NCBI GenBank assembly: GCA_027325475.1
Contig: DAIEFO010000009.1
Location: 1-18,319 of the forward strand
From: Desulfobacteraceae bacterium
GTDB lineage: Bacteria; Desulfobacterota; Desulfobacteria; Desulfobacterales; Desulfatirhabdiaceae
DNA length: 18,319 bases
Reading direction: 5' to 3'
Shown: positions 1 through 5,288 of the stretch, piece after piece
How the letters are laid out: every line of letters starts with the position of its first letter
How positions within the stretch are numbered: position 1 is the stretch's first letter
The notes under the pieces: generated by a model
Databases searched by the model: none
The model's input: only the letters and a program-made list of their open reading frames with translations
Told to the model about the DNA's origin: nothing
Translations under genes and position numbers: made by a program

Positions 1-1
1 G

Positions 2-304
2 CTGGACTACCTGCCGGGCACGGCGGAAGTGCTGCCCGAGATCGCCGCCGCGGTGAAGGGCAGGATCACAATCTTGGTCGACGGCGGCATACGCACCGGC
101 GGCGACGTGCTGAAGATGCTGGCGCTGGGCGCCGACGCCGTCCTTATTGGCAGACCTTTTTCCATTGCCGTACTGGGCGGCATGAAAGAAGGGGTAATTC
201 GCTATATCAATCAGCTTGAATCGGAATTGATTCAAAGCATGATTCTGACAGGTACGCCGGCCGTCACTCATGTGAATCCGGCTATTTTATGGGCAACATC
301 ATGA
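2..304 (+). CDS. FMN-dependent alpha-hydroxy-acid oxidizing protein, C-terminal fragment
   Basis: This is the last 100 codons of a gene whose start lies left of the window; the frame is open from base 2. Proteins of this family (lactate dehydrogenase LldD, glycolate oxidase, lactate oxidase) oxidise 2-hydroxy acids to 2-oxo acids with FMN in a TIM barrel. The diagnostic phosphate/FMN-binding stretch is visible: DGGIRTGGDVLKMLALGADA, followed closely by IGRPF, then the family's C-terminal helix region with a SMILTGTPAV segment that resembles LldD's AMTLTGAKSI. The substrate cannot be told from this fragment. The stop TGA overlaps the next start as ATGA, so the two genes are likely cotranscribed and translationally coupled. 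The first ~140 bases are about 71% G+C and the remainder much lower, which is odd within one gene. Confidence 0.85.
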   Translation: MDYLPGTAEVLPEIAAAVKGRITILVDGGIRTGGDVLKMLALGADAVLIGRPFSIAVLGGMKEGVIRYINQLESELIQSMILTGTPAVTHVNPAILWATS

Positions 305-855
305 AAAAAGTCATTGTTTCTGTATTTGGGCCGGATCGGCCCGGAATTCTGGCCGCAGTGTCGCGGATACTTCACGAACAGGACTGCAACATCGAAAATG
401 TGACGCAGACCATTCTTCAATCCGAATTTTCCGGCAGCTTCATTGCTGACACTCCCGAAAGTTTGACTGCCGATGCGCTGTGCTGCTGTTTCTCCCGGAT
501 ATTGACGCCGATGCGGCTTCAAGTCCATGTTAAATATCTGGAAGTGGCTGTTCCGGCGCTGTCTGGTGTGGCGTCTGAACCATTTGTGATTACCACCCGG
601 GGGCCGGACAGAAAAGGTCTGGTGGCTGGCATTACCCATGTGATCGCATCGTACGGAGTGAATGTCACCCATCTTCAGGCTGTTTTTAAGGGCGGTGATA
701 ATCCCGGCGACAATATCATGATTTACGAGGTAGATGTGCCGGTGAATATCGATGCACACATATTTCACAGGGATTTGCAGGACAGGGCTGCTGAGCTGGG
801 GCTTGTCATCAGTATTCAGCATCGCAGAATTTTTGAAGCTATCAACCGGGTGTGA
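301..855 (+). CDS. Protein with two ACT domains (UPF0237/GcvR-like)
   Basis: The protein has 184 residues and is built of two ACT domains, about residues 2-78 and 95-180. Each opens with the typical beta-strand and turn: VSVFGPDRPGIL at 7-18 and a second GPDRKGL near residue 101. ACT domains bind small ligands, usually amino acids, and regulate enzymes or transcription. No DNA-binding or enzymatic domain is attached. I start at ATG 301 because it overlaps the upstream stop as ATGA and because the ACT fold begins at residue 2; an in-frame ATG at 289 would add four residues. UPF0237 proteins next to DUF711 genes usually have one ACT domain of ~90 residues, so this protein is doubled and closer to the GcvR layout. 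The neighbouring DUF711 gene points to a regulatory or partner role for that protein (inference). The ligand is unknown. Confidence 0.85.
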   Translation: MKKVIVSVFGPDRPGILAAVSRILHEQDCNIENVTQTILQSEFSGSFIADTPESLTADALCCCFSRILTPMRLQVHVKYLEVAVPALSGVASEPFVITTRGPDRKGLVAGITHVIASYGVNVTHLQAVFKGGDNPGDNIMIYEVDVPVNIDAHIFHRDLQDRAAELGLVISIQHRRIFEAINRV

Positions 856-935
856 TTCCAGTTTGCATTTTTGCTTTTTCAGTCTTGGCATGAATGCCTG
901 CTGGAATATTATTTTGGAAACCGAATGGAATAAGC
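855..935. repeat. Palindromic intergenic repeat element, copy A
   Basis: Between the ACT gene and the DUF711 gene, the 16-base arm at 855-870 is an imperfect inverted copy of 892-907 (12 of 16 match; ATTCCAG faces CTGGAAT), with a small GGCAT/ATGCC hairpin at 887-898. Bases 892-935 match 2471-2514 at 36 of 44 positions without gaps, ending in the identical 12-mer AATGGAATAAGC. It looks like a small dispersed intergenic repeat. Whether it acts in the transcript (for example stabilising or attenuating it) is not known. Confidence 0.6.
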
Positions 936-978
936 ATGTTGCTGTATTATGGACGATTATCGATAAAACGAGGATAAG

Positions 979-2352
979 ATGCTGAGTACGAGCGAAATTG
1001 TATCAACTCTGGAAATGCTTCAAAATGAACATCTGGATGTGCGGACGGTAACCCTGGGGATCAATCTTCTGGATTGTGTCAGCCATGATATTCACCAGTT
1101 CAAAGACAGGATTTATTCCCGGATTACAGGTTTGGCTGCGGATCTGGTACGGGTTTGTAATCAGATCGGCGATAAATACGGCATTCCGGTGGTGAACAAG
1201 CGGATATCCATCAGCCCGATGGCGGTGGCGGGTGCGCCGTTTTCATCGGAACAACTGGTAGAGGTGGCCAAAGTCCTGAACGATGCGGCCGTTTCGGTGA
1301 ATGTGGATTTTATCGGCGGATTTACCGCCTTGGTGCAAAAAGGCATTGCACGGGGAGATCGGGCCTTGATCGAAGCCATCCCGCAGGCTCTGGCGGAAAC
1401 AGAGCGGGTTTGTGCTTCCGTGAATGTCGCATCGACTCGTGCCGGCATTAATATGGATGCAGTGCTGCTGATGGGAAAAATCATCCGCGAGGCTGCCCGG
1501 CGAACGGCGCATCAGGATGGACTGGCATGCGCCAAACTGTGCGTTTTCGCAAATATTCCAGAAGATATCCCGTTTATGGCTGGCGCCTATCTGGGCGTTG
1601 GAGAGGCGGATGCAGTTATCAACGTCGGCGTCAGCGGCCCGGGTGTGGTTAAAAAGGCCATTGACAGGGCGATTGCCGCAGATCCCCGGCTGGATTTAGG
1701 ACGGCTTTCTGAAATCATCAAGCGTACGGCTTACAAGGTGACCCGCGTGGGAGAGCTTATTGGCCGCGAGGTGGCTTCGGTTCTGGGAATTCGTTTCGGG
1801 GTGGTGGATTTGAGTTTGGCGCCCACGCCTAATGTCGGAGACAGCGTCGGAGAGATTTTTCAGAGTCTGGGATTGAAAAGTATCGGAGTTCCCGGTTCTA
1901 CGGCAGCACTTGCCATGCTGAATGATGCCGTCAAGAAAGGCGGTGCGTTCGCCAGCTCTCATGTTGGAGGTCTCAGTGGCGCGTTTATTCCGGTCAGTGA
2001 GGACCTTAATATCGAAGCTGCTGCAAGGTCAGGACAGCTTACGATCGAAAAGCTCGAAGCCATGACCAGTGTGTGTTCTGTCGGATTGGATATGGTGGCC
2101 ATTCCCGGTGATACATCCGAAGAAACGATTGCGGCGATTATTGCCGATGAGATGGCCATTGGTGTGATTAACAAAAAAACGACCGCAACGCGGCTGATAC
2201 CGGTTCCGGGAAAGAAGGCTGGTGACAGCGCGTTTTTCGGAGGGCTTTTGGGGCAGTCGGTTATCATGCCTGTCAATAACGCCGAAGGCGATAACCCCTT
2301 TATTCGTCTCGGAGGGCTGATTCCCGCGCCGATCCAGAGTATGAACAACTGA
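979..2352 (+). CDS. DUF711 / UPF0210 family protein
   Basis: The protein has 457 residues, full length for the UPF0210/DUF711 family, whose members are about 450 residues. The N-terminal part (VRTVTLGINLLDC at about 21-33, then a segment reading NKRISISPMAV around residue 72) and the C-terminal SVGLDMVAIPGDT segment are characteristic by memory of the family. The family is widespread in Bacteria and Archaea and is commonly paired with a UPF0237 ACT protein, as here. Its biochemical activity is not established; structural genomics work exists but I recall no assigned reaction. There is no signal peptide or membrane segment, so it is cytosolic. A GAGGA Shine-Dalgarno at 970-974 lies four bases before ATG 979. 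The genes on either side are separated from it by repeat-bearing spacers, unlike the tight ACT-oxidase junction, so its expression could be set partly apart. Confidence 0.9.
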   Translation: MLSTSEIVSTLEMLQNEHLDVRTVTLGINLLDCVSHDIHQFKDRIYSRITGLAADLVRVCNQIGDKYGIPVVNKRISISPMAVAGAPFSSEQLVEVAKVLNDAAVSVNVDFIGGFTALVQKGIARGDRALIEAIPQALAETERVCASVNVASTRAGINMDAVLLMGKIIREAARRTAHQDGLACAKLCVFANIPEDIPFMAGAYLGVGEADAVINVGVSGPGVVKKAIDRAIAADPRLDLGRLSEIIKRTAYKVTRVGELIGREVASVLGIRFGVVDLSLAPTPNVGDSVGEIFQSLGLKSIGVPGSTAALAMLNDAVKKGGAFASSHVGGLSGAFIPVSEDLNIEAAARSGQLTIEKLEAMTSVCSVGLDMVAIPGDTSEETIAAIIADEMAIGVINKKTTATRLIPVPGKKAGDSAFFGGLLGQSVIMPVNNAEGDNPFIRLGGLIPAPIQSMNN

Positions 2353-2360
2353 AACTGATA

Positions 2361-2514
2361 ATTCCCAGTTCGCATTCAAACTGATACCTTTGTCAGCTTC
2401 GCTGTGCTGCGATTCGACGTACTGAATGTACAGTCTCATCGCTGCTCGCTTGCTTTCGCGGTCTCAGTCCGAATGTTTGCTGGAATGTCATTTTGAAAGC
2501 AAAATGGAATAAGC
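2361..2514. repeat. Palindromic intergenic repeat element, copy B, with internal hairpin
   Basis: This is the longer relative of copy A and fills most of the spacer between the DUF711 and M20 peptidase genes. Its left arm (2361-2377, ATTCCCAGTT start) and right arm (2471-2486) face each other, and its tail 2471-2514 is 82% identical to 892-935. The tail holds a perfect 7-bp stem, CATTTTG (2489-2495) and CAAAATG (2500-2506), with loop AAAG. Between the arms sits extra sequence absent from copy A, with a hairpin at 2404-2447 that includes GACGTAC/GTACaGTC around a five-base loop. No ORF of its own is apparent. Confidence 0.6.
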
Positions 2515-2536
2515 TGTGAAAGAATTGGAAAATTGC

Positions 2537-2542
2537 AAGGAG
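2537..2542 (+). promoter_or_regulatory. Shine-Dalgarno site fixing the M20 peptidase start
   Basis: AAGGAG is six bases before ATG 2549. It decides against the upstream in-frame GTG at 2516, which lies just after the end of repeat copy B and has no comparable site. Confidence 0.8.
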
Positions 2543-2548
2543 ATAGCA

Positions 2549-3685
2549 ATGATTCATCCTGAGAGACTGGCAGAAATATTTACCCGCCTGGTGAAAATTG
2601 ACAGTGTGTCCCGAAATGAGGCGAACATCTGTAATGAGTTGCAGAATATCCTGGAGGCAATCGGCGCCGATACTTTTATAGATCGCGCAGGAGATGCCGT
2701 CGGCGGTAATACGGGAAATCTGATCGCCCGTTTTGTAGGTAATGTGGATGCGCCTGTAATGATGCTTTGTGCACATATGGATACGGTAGAACCAGGAAAC
2801 GGGATCAAACCGCAGTTCAAAGACGGTGTTTTTACCAGTGATGGTAGCACCATTTTGGGTGCTGATGACAAGAGCGCCATCGCTGTTCTCATCGAGGTGC
2901 TGACTACGCTTCACGAGGAGCGCCTGCCCCATGGTCCCCTGGAGGTGGTGCTGACGATTTGTGAAGAAATCGGGCTGTTGGGCGCTAAACATCTGGATAT
3001 AAATCATGTCAAGGCCAGGTTCGGTTATGTGCTGGATACGACCGATACGACGGGCATTGTCAACCGCGCTCCGGGCGCCAATCATCTGGAATTTATCGTA
3101 AACGGGAAAGACGCCCATGCGGGCGCGGCTCCGGAAAAAGGCATTAACGCCATTGCCATTGCCAGTAAAGCCATCGCCGGCTTGACGCTGGGAAGAATTG
3201 ATCATGAAACCACCTGTAATATCGGTGTGATTCAAGGCGGAGTTGCTACCAACATCATTCCTAGTCAGGTTATAGTCAAGGGAGAAGTTCGCAGCCATGA
3301 TTCCCAAAAGCTGGCAAATCTGACGCAGGCCATTGTAACAGCCTTTGAAGCCGCTGTCCGGGATTTCAGACCGCAATCCGCAGAAGCCGGAAATCCACGA
3401 CTGAAGGTTTCCGTGGAACCTGATTTTGCCTGCACCCACATTCCTGAAGATCATCCGGTTGTAAGCCTGGCCGTGAAAGCGGCGCAGAATCTGGGCCGGA
3501 CGCTGAAGCCCCGAACCACCGGCGGCGGCGCGGACGCCAATGTCTTTTTTTCAAAAGGAATCATGACAGGTGTCTTGGGAACCGGCATGCGCGACATGCA
3601 TACGGTGCGGGAATCCGTGAAGTTGAGCGATATGGTCGAAGCCGCGGAACTGCTTCTGGAAATCATCCGTCTGCACAGCCTTTGA
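2549..3685 (+). CDS. M20-family zinc metallopeptidase (tripeptide aminopeptidase PepT-like)
   Basis: The protein has 378 residues from ATG 2549. It is a cytosolic dinuclear-zinc peptidase of the M20 family, probably removing residues from short peptides; the exact substrate is not shown. Metal-site motifs are in the expected order: CAHMDTV (H76, D78), GADDKSA (bridging D106), ICEEIGLLG (catalytic and metal Glu 139/140), LDTTD (D163) and DMHTVRES (H351). The dimerisation lid lies at roughly 175-290 and includes GKDAHAGAAPEKGINA, typical of PepT-like and carboxypeptidase G2-like members. No signal peptide is seen. It lies 37 bp upstream of the D-Ala-D-Ala dipeptidase, in the same direction, and may share a transcript with it. 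A different M20 activity such as an acylase or dipeptidase cannot be excluded. Confidence 0.88.
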   Translation: MIHPERLAEIFTRLVKIDSVSRNEANICNELQNILEAIGADTFIDRAGDAVGGNTGNLIARFVGNVDAPVMMLCAHMDTVEPGNGIKPQFKDGVFTSDGSTILGADDKSAIAVLIEVLTTLHEERLPHGPLEVVLTICEEIGLLGAKHLDINHVKARFGYVLDTTDTTGIVNRAPGANHLEFIVNGKDAHAGAAPEKGINAIAIASKAIAGLTLGRIDHETTCNIGVIQGGVATNIIPSQVIVKGEVRSHDSQKLANLTQAIVTAFEAAVRDFRPQSAEAGNPRLKVSVEPDFACTHIPEDHPVVSLAVKAAQNLGRTLKPRTTGGGADANVFFSKGIMTGVLGTGMRDMHTVRESVKLSDMVEAAELLLEIIRLHSL

Positions 3686-3710
3686 AATTCGGATATGATT
3701 TGGTATGGCA

Positions 3711-3716
3711 AAGGAG
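3711..3716 (+). promoter_or_regulatory. Shine-Dalgarno site fixing the dipeptidase start
   Basis: AAGGAG lies six bases before ATG 3723 and therefore favours that start over the in-frame ATG at 3705, which it overlaps downstream. Starting at 3723 also gives a textbook signal peptide. Confidence 0.8.
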
Positions 3717-3722
3717 ATTGGT

Positions 3723-4421
3723 ATGAAACGTGCTGCAAGGATATCCGTCTCACTGATATGGTTGTGGCTTTTGCCTGCAACGCTGGTATTCGCCCAGAAT
3801 GCGAAATTGCCGGACGGTTTTGTGTATCTGAACGATCTGGTGCCGGATATTGTTGTTGAACTCCGGTATGCATCGAACAACAACTTTATTGGACGTCCTG
3901 TTGACGGATATGGGTCATCCCGATGCATTATCACCCGTCCGGCCGCAGAAGCGCTCAAAAAAGTGGAGGCAGCGCTGAAACCCTTTGGGCTTGGGCTGAA
4001 AGTGTTTGATGCTTATCGGCCACAGCAGGCGGTAGATGATTTTGTACGATGGGCCAGGGATATCGGCGATACCCGGATGAAGCAGACATACTATCCGAAT
4101 GTGGACAAAAAAAATCTGTTTCCCGATGGATATATTGCGGAAAAATCCAGCCACAGCCGGGGAAGTACGGTGGATCTGACCATTATCTCTTTAAATGGCG
4201 ATGCAGGAAAAGAACTGGATATGGGCACCGGTTTTGACTTTTTCGGCCCTGAATCCTGGCCGGACAATCCTCATATGACGCCTTCTCAGCGCAGCCACCG
4301 GATGTTGCTCCAGGTACTGATGAAACAGTACGGTTTTGCTCCTTACGATAAGGAATGGTGGCATTTTACGCTGACAGGTGAACCGTTTCCAGCCACATGG
4401 TTTAATTTTCCAGTGCAGTGA
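3723..4421 (+). CDS. Exported D-alanyl-D-alanine dipeptidase (VanX/DdpX family, peptidase M15D)
   Basis: The protein has 232 residues. Residues 1-24 form a Sec signal peptide (MKRAAR, hydrophobic core, cleavage after VFA), so the mature enzyme acts in the periplasm. The M15D zinc site is complete: H144 and D151 in SSHSRGSTVDLT, H214 in EWWH, catalytic E211, and substrate-binding Arg99 in DAYRP. VanX-type enzymes hydrolyse D-Ala-D-Ala. In vancomycin-resistance operons they act in the cytoplasm beside vanH and vanA, neither of which is near here. Exported homologues such as PcgL are thought to recycle wall peptides. The gene follows the M20 peptidase by 37 bp and ends 66 bp before a convergent small gene; I see no clear terminator in that gap. 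I infer a recycling rather than a resistance role. Confidence 0.88.
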   Translation: MKRAARISVSLIWLWLLPATLVFAQNAKLPDGFVYLNDLVPDIVVELRYASNNNFIGRPVDGYGSSRCIITRPAAEALKKVEAALKPFGLGLKVFDAYRPQQAVDDFVRWARDIGDTRMKQTYYPNVDKKNLFPDGYIAEKSSHSRGSTVDLTIISLNGDAGKELDMGTGFDFFGPESWPDNPHMTPSQRSHRMLLQVLMKQYGFAPYDKEWWHFTLTGEPFPATWFNFPVQ

Positions 4422-4487
4422 TGGCAGTGAAAAATCCGACTTTGATGATTTATCTGGCATTTGGGGTTCAATTTCCAGAGTCATTGA

Positions 4488-4703
4488 TTACTGATTGCCA
4501 AAACCATTTTGATCCCCACAGTCTGGACACTCCCAGGTGATGCCGTTACAGGTCATGCCCCAGAGATTTTTTTCCATGCAGTCCTGACAGATGGCAAATC
4601 CGCAGCGGCACCGCCAGCAAAAAGGCGGCAGTTTCCCGCAGCACGCGCAGGGGATTTCTTTAGCCGCCTGACGTTTTTTTCTGTACTTCGATGAAGATGT
4701 CAT
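4488..4703 (-). CDS. Small cysteine-rich, zinc-ribbon-like protein of unknown function
   Basis: This 71-residue protein contains 11 cysteines, arranged as C19, C21, C22, C29, C32, C34, C39, C42, C52, C59 and C62. Pairs such as CWRC (29-32), CQDC (39-42) and CPDC (59-62) are spaced like zinc knuckles or ribbons. The basic N-terminus (SSKYRKKRQ) could contact nucleic acid, but this is only suggestive. A GGAG Shine-Dalgarno five bases ahead of the ATG and the high density of ordered Cys pairs support a real gene. I do not recognise the family by name. It converges with the dipeptidase gene and diverges from the DUF1178 gene across a spacer with a large palindrome. Function is not inferred. Confidence 0.72.
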   Translation of the reverse strand: MTSSSKYRKKRQAAKEIPCACCGKLPPFCWRCRCGFAICQDCMEKNLWGMTCNGITWECPDCGDQNGFGNQ

Positions 4704-4732
4704 GGTAACTCCATTTTCAGCGAATTAAAATC

Positions 4733-4801
4733 CTGACGATCTTGTAAAAAGCCCGTACACAGCATAAGCGCTACTATGCAGACTTTTTGCGAAGCCGTCA
4801 A
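4733..4801. repeat. Long imperfect palindrome (cruciform/hairpin) in a divergent spacer
   Basis: Bases 4733-4754 pair with 4780-4801: 14 Watson-Crick and 3 G-T pairs of 22. A nested GCATA (4762-4766)/TATGC (4775-4779) stem sits inside. The arms read TGACG...GTAAAAAG and CTTTTTGCG...CGTCA. It lies between the divergent Cys-rich gene and the DUF1178 gene and may be a dispersed repeat of this lineage (from memory, not checked) or a regulatory structure for either gene. It is not a canonical intrinsic terminator, because the T run is inside the arm and not after it. Confidence 0.6.
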
Positions 4802-4868
4802 TCTTCCTTTTTCCAGTATGATAGATATATGGTAACCGTATTGTACCGCTTGTTTTGAAGCGTTCAGC

Positions 4869-4874
4869 AGGTGA
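4869..4874 (+). promoter_or_regulatory. Shine-Dalgarno site of the DUF1178 gene
   Basis: AGGTGA, complementary to the 16S rRNA 3' end, is six bases before ATG 4881. A GGAG one base before the ATG is too close to be the main site. Confidence 0.65.
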
Positions 4875-4880
4875 TGGAGC

Positions 4881-5288
4881 ATGATCGTTTTTGAATTAAA
4901 ATGCAGTCAGGGCCATTTATTCGAAGGATGGTTCGATGATGGAAATGCCTATGAAGATCAAAAAGCCAGGGGGCTGCTGACATGTCCAGTCTGTAGCGAC
5001 ACATGTATCAGCAAGGTTCCGACGGCCTTTTCCATTGCATCTTCAGGGGGTGGTACGGATGTGGAAACTGTATATCGGGAAGCAGCCGTATTGCGTAACA
5101 AGATATCAGCATTTTTAGAAAAAAATTTTGATAATGTAGGCACCCGCTTTGCTGCTGAAGCCTTAAAAATCCATTACGGTGTTTCAGAGCCCCGAAATAT
5201 CAGAGGAACCAGCACCCCTGCCGAAGAAGAAACCTTGAAATCCGAGGGGATTGAATTCATAAAAATTCCTGCCGGACTAGATGAGTGA
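4881..5288 (+). CDS. DUF1178 family protein (zinc-ribbon-like)
   Basis: The protein has 135 residues, a usual length for DUF1178. The N-terminus carries the family signature: KCSQGHLFEGWF at about 7-18 (C8, H12), then a CPVC pair at 35-38, a likely zinc-binding knuckle resembling that of FmdB-type small proteins. The rest is a helical region ending with a polar, acidic segment that closes on EFIKIPAGLDE. The family is common in proteobacteria, but its function is unknown. There is no signal peptide. The gene stands alone on this strand downstream of the palindrome-bearing spacer, and its last 12 bases overlap the end of the convergent radical SAM gene, so the two transcripts must read into each other. 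A TATGAT at 4817-4822 could be a -10 box, but I see no good -35 partner. Confidence 0.85.
   Translation: MIVFELKCSQGHLFEGWFDDGNAYEDQKARGLLTCPVCSDTCISKVPTAFSIASSGGGTDVETVYREAAVLRNKISAFLEKNFDNVGTRFAAEALKIHYGVSEPRNIRGTSTPAEEETLKSEGIEFIKIPAGLDE

Noticed and set aside
268..891. Open frame of 207 codons on the minus strand
   Set aside because: It is antisense to the ACT-domain gene, which has clear domain motifs and a coupled start; the antisense frame shows no family resemblance.
2393..3454. Open frame of 353 codons on the minus strand
   Set aside because: It lies across the M20 peptidase gene, whose metal-site motifs are complete. The reverse frame is low-complexity in motif content and also runs through repeat copy B.
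3723..4421. Glycopeptide-resistance cassette around the VanX-type gene
   Set aside because: No vanH, vanA or two-component regulator is nearby, and the protein is exported, which does not fit the resistance mechanism.
4422..4487. Possible bidirectional terminator between the dipeptidase and the Cys-rich gene
   Set aside because: I looked for a GC-rich stem followed by a T run on either strand and found none convincing.
4817..4822. TATGAT as a -10 promoter box for DUF1178
   Set aside because: No acceptable -35 element at 15-19 bases upstream; mentioned in the gene entry only as a possibility.
4700..4882. Open frame of 60 codons on the minus strand spanning the divergent spacer
   Set aside because: It covers the palindrome and overlaps the start of the Cys-rich gene; composition is unremarkable and no ribosome site is seen.
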